Origin: Aquisphaera insulae
Lineage (GTDB): Bacteria; Planctomycetota; Planctomycetia; Isosphaerales; Isosphaeraceae
DNA: 42,604 bases
Reading direction: 5' to 3'
NCBI RefSeq assembly: GCF_011064615.1
Contig: NZ_JAALJH010000080.1
Span: 1 to 42,604 of the forward strand
Part shown: in pieces, positions 25,030 through 32,537 of the stretch
How positions within the stretch are numbered: position 1 is the first letter of the stretch
Layout of the letters: every line of letters starts with the position of its first letter
Program-made: the position numbers and the translations under genes
Notes under the pieces: model-generated
What the model was told of the DNA's origin: nothing
Databases searched by the model: none
The model's input: only the letters and a program-made list of their open reading frames with translations

Positions 25030-25586
25030 CGGTCGCGTTCCTTGACGGGCTTGGGTCTCTTGGGGGCTTCCAGGGTCATCGGCAGCCATTCCTGCAATGG
25101 CCGGACCCGGCGGCGGAAGGCCCGGCGGGCCATCGCCACGGCCTTCCAGGCGGGACCGCGGGATCGGAGGTGGGCCACGTAATCGTCCAGGGCCACGCCC
25201 CAGAAGCGGTATTCGAGGCCCCGGAACTCGAACGCGCCGTTCTCGCGGGGGAGCGGGAACGGCGGGGGCATCTCCGCATAGACGAACGCCAGGATCGACC
25301 GGAATCCGGGGCCGAAGATCGCCTGCCAGCGGACCAGCCCGTCCAGGTCGTCGGTCGTCACCCAGTTCTCCCAGTCGCGGCGTCCCCTGGCGTTGCGACC
25401 GCGCTTCCCCTTGACCTCGACCACCAGGTTCGACGCCATCCGGGGATAGAGGAGGAAGTCGGGGTTCTTGAGCCCGTCCTCCCCGAAGACGGCGCGCTTC
25501 GATTCGTCGATGGCCACGCACGGCACGCGGAGCGACCGCACGAAGGCTTCGAACGCGGCCTCGTAGTGGTTCGAACGGATGGCCAT
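24966..25586 (-). CDS. HYExAFE family protein, possibly PD-(D/E)XK nuclease-like
   Basis: A 206-residue soluble protein that carries the name-giving motif HYEAAFEAFVRSL near residue 7 (family recalled as planctomycete-associated). The following region NPDFLLYPRMASNLVVEVKG has the spacing of a PD...ExK active site, with Asp in PDF and Glu-Val-Lys on the next strand, and an N-terminal helix with a conserved Glu, as in PD-(D/E)XK nucleases. An aromatic strand EFRGLEYRFWGVALDDYV follows. The C-terminal 30 residues overlap the next gene and look non-conserved in composition. Nuclease activity is inference from the motif only. Confidence 0.8.
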   Translation of the reverse strand: MAIRSNHYEAAFEAFVRSLRVPCVAIDESKRAVFGEDGLKNPDFLLYPRMASNLVVEVKGKRGRNARGRRDWENWVTTDDLDGLVRWQAIFGPGFRSILAFVYAEMPPPFPLPRENGAFEFRGLEYRFWGVALDDYVAHLRSRGPAWKAVAMARRAFRRRVRPLQEWLPMTLEAPKRPKPVKERDRCNANAARGLPGSLPPSWRWD

Positions 25587-25689
25587 GGACGAGAATCCCT
25601 GCCGACGGCCCCACGCGAGATCGGGTCGCGGCGACGGGCCGGATCCCGCGCCGGCCCTCTAACCGTCTCCATCTTCCGGATTTCCGCCT

Positions 25690-26175
25690 TCAGGTCAATC
25701 GCCGCGGGGTGACCGTGGCGATTTCCCCGCCGGTCTGGATGACGGGCAGGAGCGGGCCCGCCGCCGCCGGCCGTCGGCGCGGCCTGGGTGGGAGGAGGGC
25801 CTCGGCGTACTCCCAGATCTGCTCCGGAGTCTCGAAGCACTTGGTGAAGGACCACTCGTCGTCGTACTCGCATTCCGCCGTCGTGTACTCGCTGCAGATC
25901 TTGGGCCGGTTGTGGTAGATCCGGCAGCGATTGTCGGCGGCCAGGTAGTTGCACTTCGTCATCACGAGCAGATACCACTGCTCCTCGACGGTGTAGATCA
26001 ACGTCTGGCCGTGGGCGAGATACCAGCGGATCGAATCGAAGTCATCCCAGGTGGTGGGCGTGTCGATGGGGAGCGAGAAATAGCGGCAACATTTGCCCAC
26101 GCAGTGGTCGCACAGGCATTCGCCCGCCTTGAGCTCGTCGCGGCGAGGACGGATCCGGGAGCGTCGGGATTTCAC
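25690..26175 (-). CDS. YkgJ-family cysteine-cluster protein
   Basis: A 161-residue protein of the YkgJ/Fe-S-oxidoreductase-like cysteine-cluster group, thought to bind zinc or an iron-sulfur centre. The Cys pattern is CLCDHCVGKCCRYF, then MTKCNYLAADNRCRIYHNRP and KICSEYTTAEC. A Pro/Arg-rich linker and a short tail follow. GTG start at 26175 with GAGAG upstream; the frame is open farther upstream but that part lies opposite codons of the protease gene. It begins 34 bases after the M50 protease, probably one transcript. Function of the family in planctomycetes is not known. Confidence 0.82.
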   Translation of the reverse strand: MKSRRSRIRPRRDELKAGECLCDHCVGKCCRYFSLPIDTPTTWDDFDSIRWYLAHGQTLIYTVEEQWYLLVMTKCNYLAADNRCRIYHNRPKICSEYTTAECEYDDEWSFTKCFETPEQIWEYAEALLPPRPRRRPAAAGPLLPVIQTGGEIATVTPRRLT

Positions 26176-26209
26176 GGGTGGTCTCTCGAGGTTTCGGCTC
26201 GACCCGAGG

Positions 26210-27307
26210 TCAGTCCTGCGATTTCGAGCGGTTCCGGTAGCGGTTGCTGACCCGCACGAGGAATCGCTGTTCCTCGTCGTTGAGGGCCGCCCGCCCTTCC
26301 CGGTGGAGCTTGTCGAGGATTTCATCCATCCGCTGCTCCTCGGCGGCCTCGCGGGCCATCCGCCGCTGGCGTCGCAGCTCCGATCGCCGCCGCCGCCAGC
26401 GGCGGACGGCGCTCTCGCGGTAGGGACGGACCTTGGCGGCGGAGTTCTCAAGGCTGGTGTAGCCCTCGGAGAAATCATAGCCGAAGACGCCATCCTCGAA
26501 ATAGCCGCCGTCCTCCAGCATCCGGGACTCGGTCCGCACGAGCCATTCGATCAGCACGGCCAGGAGGATCAGCGTGACGCCGTCGGACCGCCAGTAGATG
26601 ACCAGCCGGGCCAGGCCGCCCAGGAAGAGGATCGCCGCGAACGCGTGGGCCATCCACGGGGCGTAGATGCTGTCCCGGGACGACGTGTCGGAATGCGAGG
26701 ACAGGTACGCCCGGAGCACTCGCCCGTTGTCGAATGGGAGGGCCGGCAGGAGGTTCGCCACAAAGAGGAGGTAATTCAGGTATCCGAACCAGCCGACGAA
26801 CCAGACTCGCGAGAGTGGCGACGCGAGGGAACCGTCGGCGAGCGTCGGGGCCCCCGTGTCGGTCAGGTCGCCGTGCGGGGGATTGCCGAACGGATTCCAG
26901 ACCGTCGTGGCCCCGGCGATGAAATAGAGCCCCAGACCGATGCCCAGGAAGAGGGCACCGCTGACCACGGGGCCGGCCAGCGCGACCATGACGGGCTCGC
27001 TGCCGCGGGCCGACGCGGCGGGACTCACGAGGTTCCCGAGCGGCCAGAGGTGAACGTCCTCCTGCTCCACGCCCAGCCAGTAGGCCGCCAGCGCGTGGGC
27101 CAGCTCGTGGATCGCCAGCGCCGCCAGCAGCAGCGAGAGCCAGCAGAGCGTCTGCGAGAGCTGCCGCACGCCGTCCTCGGCCCGGGTGGCCAGGAGGGCC
27201 ATCAGGAGCTTGCCGACGACGAACAGGATCAGGAAGACGTGCACCCGAACCGTCGTCCCGAACCAGCGGCCCAGGCGGATCGGGGACCACATCAGAGGAT
27301 CGCTCAT
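26210..27307 (-). CDS. Site-2-protease-type (M50) intramembrane metalloprotease
   Basis: A 365-residue membrane zinc protease. AIHELAHALAA contains the HExxH zinc motif (His67, Glu68, His71) inside a membrane helix, and LLPALPFDNGRVL supplies the third ligand (Asp193) in the variant NPxPDG motif. Several more membrane helices lie between and after these. The C-terminal 90 residues form a charged, Arg-rich helical cytosolic tail (RRWRRRRSELRRQRR) with no PDZ or CBS domain seen. Such proteases release membrane-anchored regulators or handle peptides; the substrate is unknown. Divergent from aroB, upstream of the YkgJ-type gene. Confidence 0.9.
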   Translation of the reverse strand: MSDPLMWSPIRLGRWFGTTVRVHVFLILFVVGKLLMALLATRAEDGVRQLSQTLCWLSLLLAALAIHELAHALAAYWLGVEQEDVHLWPLGNLVSPAASARGSEPVMVALAGPVVSGALFLGIGLGLYFIAGATTVWNPFGNPPHGDLTDTGAPTLADGSLASPLSRVWFVGWFGYLNYLLFVANLLPALPFDNGRVLRAYLSSHSDTSSRDSIYAPWMAHAFAAILFLGGLARLVIYWRSDGVTLILLAVLIEWLVRTESRMLEDGGYFEDGVFGYDFSEGYTSLENSAAKVRPYRESAVRRWRRRRSELRRQRRMAREAAEEQRMDEILDKLHREGRAALNDEEQRFLVRVSNRYRNRSKSQD

Positions 27308-27506
27308 GGGCGGGCCGCTCGGAGTGGGTGACGATCGCGGGATCGGTTACAATGCAACGAGTCGACTCTATCAACACACGCGAAACGTGACAACGCGCCC
27401 CGGGTCGCGAGTCGCCTTCCCGCCCCTGCTGGCTCGCGGGGGGCGATGCTCGTCGTCCCCCGGCGGGTGGTCCGGCCTCATCGATTCCTACGGGCGAGCA
27501 TCCGGC

Positions 27507-28643
27507 ATGCCAGATCCCTCCGATCGCGGAAAGACCGACGTCGCGGTGGACCTCGGGCCTCGTCGCTATACCGTCCGCGTGGTCACGGGGCCCGCCGGGA
27601 TGGGCGACTTCTTCCGAGAGGCGCTCGGCTCCTCGTGGGCCGGTCGGACCTGCCGGTCCGCGCTCGTGGTCACGGACGGCAACCTGGAACGCCATCCGGC
27701 GGTCTCGGGCGGCCTCGGGGCGCTCCGGGACGTCGCCATCGAGCCTCGCCTGGTCGTCCTCGAGCCCGGCGAGGCGACCAAGTGCCTGGCCGTCGCCTCG
27801 CGGCTCTACGACGAGCTGATCACGATGCGGGCCGACCGGCACACCGCGGTCGTGGCGATCGGCGGCGGGGTCATCGGCGACCTGGCGGGCTTCGCGGCCG
27901 CGAGCTACGCCCGCGGGCTGCCGCTCCTGATGGTGCCGACGACGCTCCTGGCCCAGGTGGACAGCTCGGTCGGCGGCAAGGTGGGGATCAACCATCCCCG
28001 GGCCAAGAACATCATCGGGGCCTTCCACCAGCCGTCCGGAGTCTGGGTCGACACCGCCGCCCTGGACTCGCTCCCGGATCGCGAGCTCCGGTGCGGGCTG
28101 GCGGAGGTCGTCAAGTACGGGGTCATCCTCGACGCGGATTTCTTCGGCGAGCTGGAAGACCGGTCCGCCGCGATCCTGGCCCGAGACCCCGCGGCCCTCC
28201 GTGCGATCGTCGCCCGCTGCTGCCGGCTCAAGGCCGACGTCGTCACCCGCGACGAGCGCGAGGAGACCGGACTCCGCGCGGTCCTCAATTTCGGCCACAC
28301 CGTCGGCCACGCGATCGAGGCCATCGCCGGCTACGGCGGCGCCTACCAGCACGGCGAGGCCGTCTCGGCCGGGATGGTCGCCGAATGCCGGATCGCGGAG
28401 CGGATCGGCTGGATCGGCCCGGAGCTGACGCGCCGCGTCATCGCGCTCCTGGAGCGGTTCGGCCTGCCGGTCGACATCGACGGCTGCACGCCCGCCGCCC
28501 TCCACGAGGCGATGGGCCGCGACAAGAAGAACGAGGCCGGGTCGGTGCGGTTCGTCCTCCCCCGGAGGCTCGGCCACGTGGAGTTGACCGCCGCCCCCGG
28601 CCGCGACGACGTGATCACGGCGCTGGAGCCGCTCTGCCGATGA
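27507..28643 (+). CDS. aroB: 3-dehydroquinate synthase
   Basis: Second enzyme of the shikimate pathway, converting DAHP to 3-dehydroquinate with NAD and a divalent metal. The 378-residue product has the NAD loop IGGGVIGDLAGFAAASYARG, MVPTTLLAQVDSSVGGK, the metal ligands in EVVKYG and in NFGHTVGHAIE, and MGRDKKN near the C-terminus. ATG 27507 starts the protein about 15 residues before the first beta strand; its ribosome binding site is weak. A TACAAT at 27348-27353 is a possible -10 box. It is 19 bases upstream of dprA. Confidence 0.95.
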   Translation: MPDPSDRGKTDVAVDLGPRRYTVRVVTGPAGMGDFFREALGSSWAGRTCRSALVVTDGNLERHPAVSGGLGALRDVAIEPRLVVLEPGEATKCLAVASRLYDELITMRADRHTAVVAIGGGVIGDLAGFAAASYARGLPLLMVPTTLLAQVDSSVGGKVGINHPRAKNIIGAFHQPSGVWVDTAALDSLPDRELRCGLAEVVKYGVILDADFFGELEDRSAAILARDPAALRAIVARCCRLKADVVTRDEREETGLRAVLNFGHTVGHAIEAIAGYGGAYQHGEAVSAGMVAECRIAERIGWIGPELTRRVIALLERFGLPVDIDGCTPAALHEAMGRDKKNEAGSVRFVLPRRLGHVELTAAPGRDDVITALEPLCR

Positions 28644-28662
28644 CCGGGGGACGGGAGGCCTC

Positions 28663-29784
28663 TTGGACGACGACGACCGGATGACCGAGGTCCTCGACCT
28701 CCTCGCCCTGACCATGGTCCAGGGCGTGGGCTCCCTGACCTGCCGCGCCCTGCTCGATCACTTCGGCTCGCCCGGGCGGGTCCTCGATGCCCCCGCCTCG
28801 AAGCTCCGCGAAGTGCCCGGCATCGGGCCCAAGGTCGCGGAGCGGATCGCGTCGGCCCGCCGCGACAACGACGCCGAGGCCGAGCTCGACCTCTGCCGCC
28901 GCTCCGGCGTCGAGCTGATCCCGCGCGGGTCTCCACGCTATCCGTCTCCCCTGGATGAGATCCCGGACCCGCCCGCCTTGCTCTACGCCCGCGGCACGCT
29001 CGAGCCGAGGGATCAGATCGCGGTGGCGATCGTCGGCTCCAGGCACGGCACACCGTACGGCCTTCGGGTCGCGGAGCGGCTCGGGGCCGCGCTCGCCCGG
29101 ACCGGGTTCACGGTCGTCTCGGGCCTCGCCAGGGGGATCGACGCGGCCGCCCACCGCGGCGCGGTCCGCGCCGGGGGTCGGACCATCGCGGTCCTCGGCA
29201 ACGGGCTGGCGCAGATCTACCCGCCGGAGCATCAGGGGCTCGCCGCCGAGGTCGAGGCGTCCGGCGCGCTGCTGACCGAACTGCCCATGAGGCAGGGGCC
29301 GCTCGCCGGATTGTTCCCGCAGCGCAATCGGATCATCTCCGGCCTCTGCCTGGGCGTCGTGGTCGTGGAGGCGGCGCCCCGGAGCGGCTCGCTCTCCACG
29401 GCGAAGCACGCGGAGGAGCAGAATCGCGAGGTCTTCGCCGTGCCGGGCCCGGTGGACAGCCTGGCGAGCCGCGGCTGCCATCGCCTGATCCGCGACGGCG
29501 CCCGGCTGGTGGAGTCGGTGGACGACATCATCGAGGAGCTCGGGCCCCTCTCCCGCGAGGTCCGCGCCGCGCCCGACGAGCCGGCGGTCCGCCACCCGGC
29601 CGAGCTGGCGCTCTCGGAGCAGGAGCGGTCGCTCCTCGGCCACCTGGAGGACCAGCCGTCCGGGGTGGACCAGTTGATCGTCCGGACGCGATTGACGGCC
29701 TCTCAGGTCATGGCCACGCTCAGCGTCCTGGAGATGAAGCGGCTGGTCCGCCGGCTGCCGGGCCATCAGTTCGTCCGGGCCTGA
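28663..29784 (+). CDS. dprA: DNA-processing protein DprA
   Basis: Loads RecA onto incoming single-stranded DNA during transformation and recombination. The 373-residue product has an N-terminal helix-hairpin-helix (LREVPGIGPKVAERIASA), the Rossmann-like core VAIVGSRHGTPYGLRVAERL and VVSGLARGIDAAAHRGA, the AVLGNGLAQIYPPEH segment, and a C-terminal winged helix (VDQLIVRTRLTASQVMATLS). A TTG at 28663 is preferred because GGGAGG sits 4 bases upstream; ATG 28681 is the alternative and would remove six residues. Closely follows aroB. Confidence 0.93.
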   Translation: MDDDDRMTEVLDLLALTMVQGVGSLTCRALLDHFGSPGRVLDAPASKLREVPGIGPKVAERIASARRDNDAEAELDLCRRSGVELIPRGSPRYPSPLDEIPDPPALLYARGTLEPRDQIAVAIVGSRHGTPYGLRVAERLGAALARTGFTVVSGLARGIDAAAHRGAVRAGGRTIAVLGNGLAQIYPPEHQGLAAEVEASGALLTELPMRQGPLAGLFPQRNRIISGLCLGVVVVEAAPRSGSLSTAKHAEEQNREVFAVPGPVDSLASRGCHRLIRDGARLVESVDDIIEELGPLSREVRAAPDEPAVRHPAELALSEQERSLLGHLEDQPSGVDQLIVRTRLTASQVMATLSVLEMKRLVRRLPGHQFVRA

Positions 29785-29848
29785 GTCGTCGGCCCGACCC
29801 TCCGATTTCGCGCCCCATGGTTGCCGAGGCAAGTCGAGGACTCCTGGA

Positions 29849-30625
29849 ATGACCCCGGAAGCGACCCTGATCCGGATCCGAGAACGAGGTCACCTCGACC
29901 TCCTCGATCTCGCCCTGCTCGTGATCCGCCGGCGACCCCGCGCGATCGGCCTGGCGGCCGCGGCCGGGATCGCCCCGTTCGCGACGATCAACGCGCTGCT
30001 CCTCTCGAATCCCGAGTTCCCCCGCGGCCTCTGGCCCCTGCTGCTCTACTTCGAGTTCCCCTGGGCCACCGCCCCGGTCACGCTCGTCCTGGGAGGGCTG
30101 ATGTTCGGCCGCCGTCCGCGGCCGCGAGAGATCCTCGGCCAGCTCGCCCGCGCGACCCCCGCCATGGTCCTCGTCCAGGTCATCTACCGCGGCCTGCGGG
30201 CCACGATCCTGCTGCTGCCGTTCGTCTCCGCCAACCCATGGTTCGCCAATCCGGTCATCCTCCTGGAGAGGGCCGGCGCGGCGACGGCCATCCGGCGGTC
30301 GGCGCGGCTGGCGATGCTCTGCCCGACGGCGACCCTCCCGATGGCCATCGCCGAGATCGCCTTCGGCCTGATCTTCTCGATCTGCTTCTGGGTCGGGACC
30401 GGTGCGGCGATCTCCACGTTCATCCGCGGCGAGACGACCTGGGCACGGCCCGCCCTCGGCGATGCCAGCGGCCTCCGCTTCCAGGCCGGCGTCTGGATCG
30501 CCGTCGCCTTCTTCGGAGTCGCCCGGTTCTTCCTCTACATCGACCAGCGGGTCCGGTCCGAGGGCTGGGAGCTGCGCCTCCGGCTCCGAGCCGCCGCGAT
30601 GGAGCTGGAAGGACGGCCGCGATGA
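29849..30625 (+). CDS. Multi-span membrane protein, first gene of the DUF4129/DUF58 module
   Basis: A 258-residue membrane protein with about five or six hydrophobic segments (for example AIGLAAAAGIAPFATINALL, LLYFEFPWATAPVTLVLGGL and IAEIAFGLIFSICFWVG). I do not recognise a named domain. The N-terminus is polar and basic, suggesting a cytosolic start. Its stop overlaps the DUF4129 start by 4 bp (ATGA), and the cluster resembles modules in which a membrane protein, DUF4129, DUF4350, a MoxR ATPase and a DUF58 protein occur together. A role in the same membrane complex is inference. Confidence 0.78.
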   Translation: MTPEATLIRIRERGHLDLLDLALLVIRRRPRAIGLAAAAGIAPFATINALLLSNPEFPRGLWPLLLYFEFPWATAPVTLVLGGLMFGRRPRPREILGQLARATPAMVLVQVIYRGLRATILLLPFVSANPWFANPVILLERAGAATAIRRSARLAMLCPTATLPMAIAEIAFGLIFSICFWVGTGAAISTFIRGETTWARPALGDASGLRFQAGVWIAVAFFGVARFFLYIDQRVRSEGWELRLRLRAAAMELEGRPR

Positions 30626-31407
30626 GCCTCCTCCCGCTGGTGCTCGCGACGAGCCTCCTCGCGAGCCGGCCGGACGACGATCGATCGCCCGGTGCCGCGA
30701 TCGCGGCCGCGGCCGATGCCGAGGCCGGCTCGTCGGCCAGGGCCGCGATCGGCCGCCAGCACTATCCCTGGTACGACGCCGACCGCGACGAGATCAGGCC
30801 CCTCCTCCCGGAACCATGGTCGTGGTCGCGGCGGATCGAACGCGTCCTGGAGTCGATCGGGGACTGGTTCCGCCGCCACTTCGGCGGTCCCGAGGGAGGC
30901 GGGACGCGGGGGGGAGGGTCGCTCCTGCCCACCCTCCTGTTCCTGATCGCCGGCGCGGCCCTGGCCGTCCTCTGCTGGCGACTCTGGCGTCTCCACGAGC
31001 GAGCGGCCCGGCAGGCCGACGTCGCCGCCACGATCGGCGAGGCGGCCCGGCTAGCCGGCATCGCACCCGGCGCCGGCCTCGCCTCGGTCGACCCGTGGGC
31101 CGAGGCCGAACGGAGGCGGCTCGCGGGCGACAGGCAAGGGGCCGTGACCTGGCTCTTCCTGGGCCAGATCCTGGCGCTCGATCGGGCACGGCTCATCCGG
31201 ATCCTGCCGGGCAAGACCGGCCGGCAATACGCGGCGATGCTCGAGGATCGCGACCTTCGGGACGACCTGCGGGCCACGCTCTCGGTGTTCGAACAGGTCT
31301 ATTACGGGCGGAAGGATCCGGAGGCGAGCGTGGTCGATCGGCTCTGGGAGCGTGCGGCGTCATTCCGCCGCCGGCTCGCATCCTCCGAGAAAAATCCGAG
31401 TTCATGA
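30622..31407 (+). CDS. DUF4129 domain membrane protein
   Basis: A 261-residue protein with a signal-like N-terminus (MSLLPLVLATSLLA), an external region with HYPWYDADRDEIRPL, one membrane helix (LLPTLLFLIAGAALAVLCW) and a cytosolic C-terminus. The DUF4129 domain lies at about residues 170-250, with GAVTWLFLGQILALDRARLI and ILPGKTGRQYAAML, a pattern that includes the usual TxREY-like helix. The domain often accompanies DUF4350, MoxR and DUF58 and may be a scaffold. Overlaps its neighbours on both sides by 4 bp. Confidence 0.83.
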   Translation: MSLLPLVLATSLLASRPDDDRSPGAAIAAAADAEAGSSARAAIGRQHYPWYDADRDEIRPLLPEPWSWSRRIERVLESIGDWFRRHFGGPEGGGTRGGGSLLPTLLFLIAGAALAVLCWRLWRLHERAARQADVAATIGEAARLAGIAPGAGLASVDPWAEAERRRLAGDRQGAVTWLFLGQILALDRARLIRILPGKTGRQYAAMLEDRDLRDDLRATLSVFEQVYYGRKDPEASVVDRLWERAASFRRRLASSEKNPSS

Positions 31408-32537
31408 TCATGCGCCGTAGACAACACCTCTGGATTGGGCCCATGACGTCCGCGGTGCTGCTCGCCGCGCTCGCCTTCGGCTGCGGCAGCGGGCCGGAGA
31501 CGGCCTACGGCACCAGCCGCGGCGCCAGCCTCAACGGCACGGGGGCGTTCGCCGAGCTCCTCCGGGCCCAGGGGCACCGGGTGCGGTCGGCGCGTCGGCT
31601 CACCGACGAGCTGGCGGGCTGGGCCGACGTCATCGTCCGGTTCGCCGGCACCCCCGGCCCGCCGGGCCGGGACGAAGCGGCATGGTATTCGAGCTGGCTG
31701 CTCCAGGACCCGGCCCATGCGCTGGTCTACGTGGTCCGGGACTATGACGCCGAGCCCGAGTACTGGCAACGGGTCATCACCGGCCTCTCCGAGTCAGAGC
31801 CGGCCGACCGGCGGGCCGAGGCCGAGTCTCGTCGCGAACGGGCGCGCGACTGGGTCCTGAGGCTCCCGAACCAGGCGGAGCATCCGGCGGATCCGGCCTC
31901 GTGGTTCTCCATGTTGCCGGCCGTGGAGCCCCCCGCGACCTGCAAGCGCCTCGGCGGACCATGGGCCGATGGGATCGACGCGAGCGAGGCCGCGATCCCC
32001 CTCCATCAGGCCATCAAGCTCGACCCGGAGAGGATGAACGCCCTGTTGACGGGCGACGGGAAGGTGCTCGCGGCCGAGTGGGAGTCGGCGGAGGGGGGAG
32101 ACGTGCTCGTCCTCGTCGGCGGATCGTTCCTGCTCAACCTGCCGATGGCGATGCCGGCGCGGCGGCCGCTCGCCGAGCAGGTGGCCGACTGGATGTCCGG
32201 CGGCCCGAAGAACATCGCCTTCGTGGAAGGGATCGACGCGCTCGGCGAGCCTCGCGGCCCGCGGACGCTCGTCGAGCTCGTCGAGGACCTGCCGAGCTTC
32301 CGCTGGATCGCCGTGCATCTCGGCGTGTTCGCACTGGTCGCGAGCGTGGCGAGGGGCGTCCGGATCGGCCGGCCGCGGGCGGCGGCCGTCCCGGGAGTGG
32401 GTAAGCCCTCCGACCATGCCGCGGCCCTGGGCGACCTCCTCGGACGCAGCCGCGGCGGCGAGGCCGCCGCCCACCATATCCTCGACGCCTACCGCCGCTG
32501 GAGGTCCGGCGACGACCGGACCGACCGCTCCGGCTGA
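31404..32537 (+). CDS. DUF4350 domain protein
   Basis: A 377-residue protein with an N-terminal membrane/lipoprotein-like leader (MTSAVLLAALAFGCG) and the DUF4350 start TSRGASLNGTGAFAELLRAQ followed by RVRSARRLT; this is a ThuA-like Rossmann fold. A second conserved segment VLVLVGGSFLLNLPMA precedes a C-terminal membrane helix (WIAVHLGVFALVASVARG) and a short cytosolic tail. The start ATG 31404 overlaps the DUF4129 stop. The last 49 bases overlap the 3' end of the convergent lipase-like gene. Probably part of the membrane complex with DUF4129, MoxR and DUF58 products. Confidence 0.83.
   Translation: MIMRRRQHLWIGPMTSAVLLAALAFGCGSGPETAYGTSRGASLNGTGAFAELLRAQGHRVRSARRLTDELAGWADVIVRFAGTPGPPGRDEAAWYSSWLLQDPAHALVYVVRDYDAEPEYWQRVITGLSESEPADRRAEAESRRERARDWVLRLPNQAEHPADPASWFSMLPAVEPPATCKRLGGPWADGIDASEAAIPLHQAIKLDPERMNALLTGDGKVLAAEWESAEGGDVLVLVGGSFLLNLPMAMPARRPLAEQVADWMSGGPKNIAFVEGIDALGEPRGPRTLVELVEDLPSFRWIAVHLGVFALVASVARGVRIGRPRAAAVPGVGKPSDHAAALGDLLGRSRGGEAAAHHILDAYRRWRSGDDRTDRSG

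Noticed and set aside
26475..28715. A 746-residue minus-strand frame across the M50 protease, the divergent gap and aroB
   Set aside because: It runs antisense to aroB and out of frame with the protease. No single protein would span these unrelated genes.
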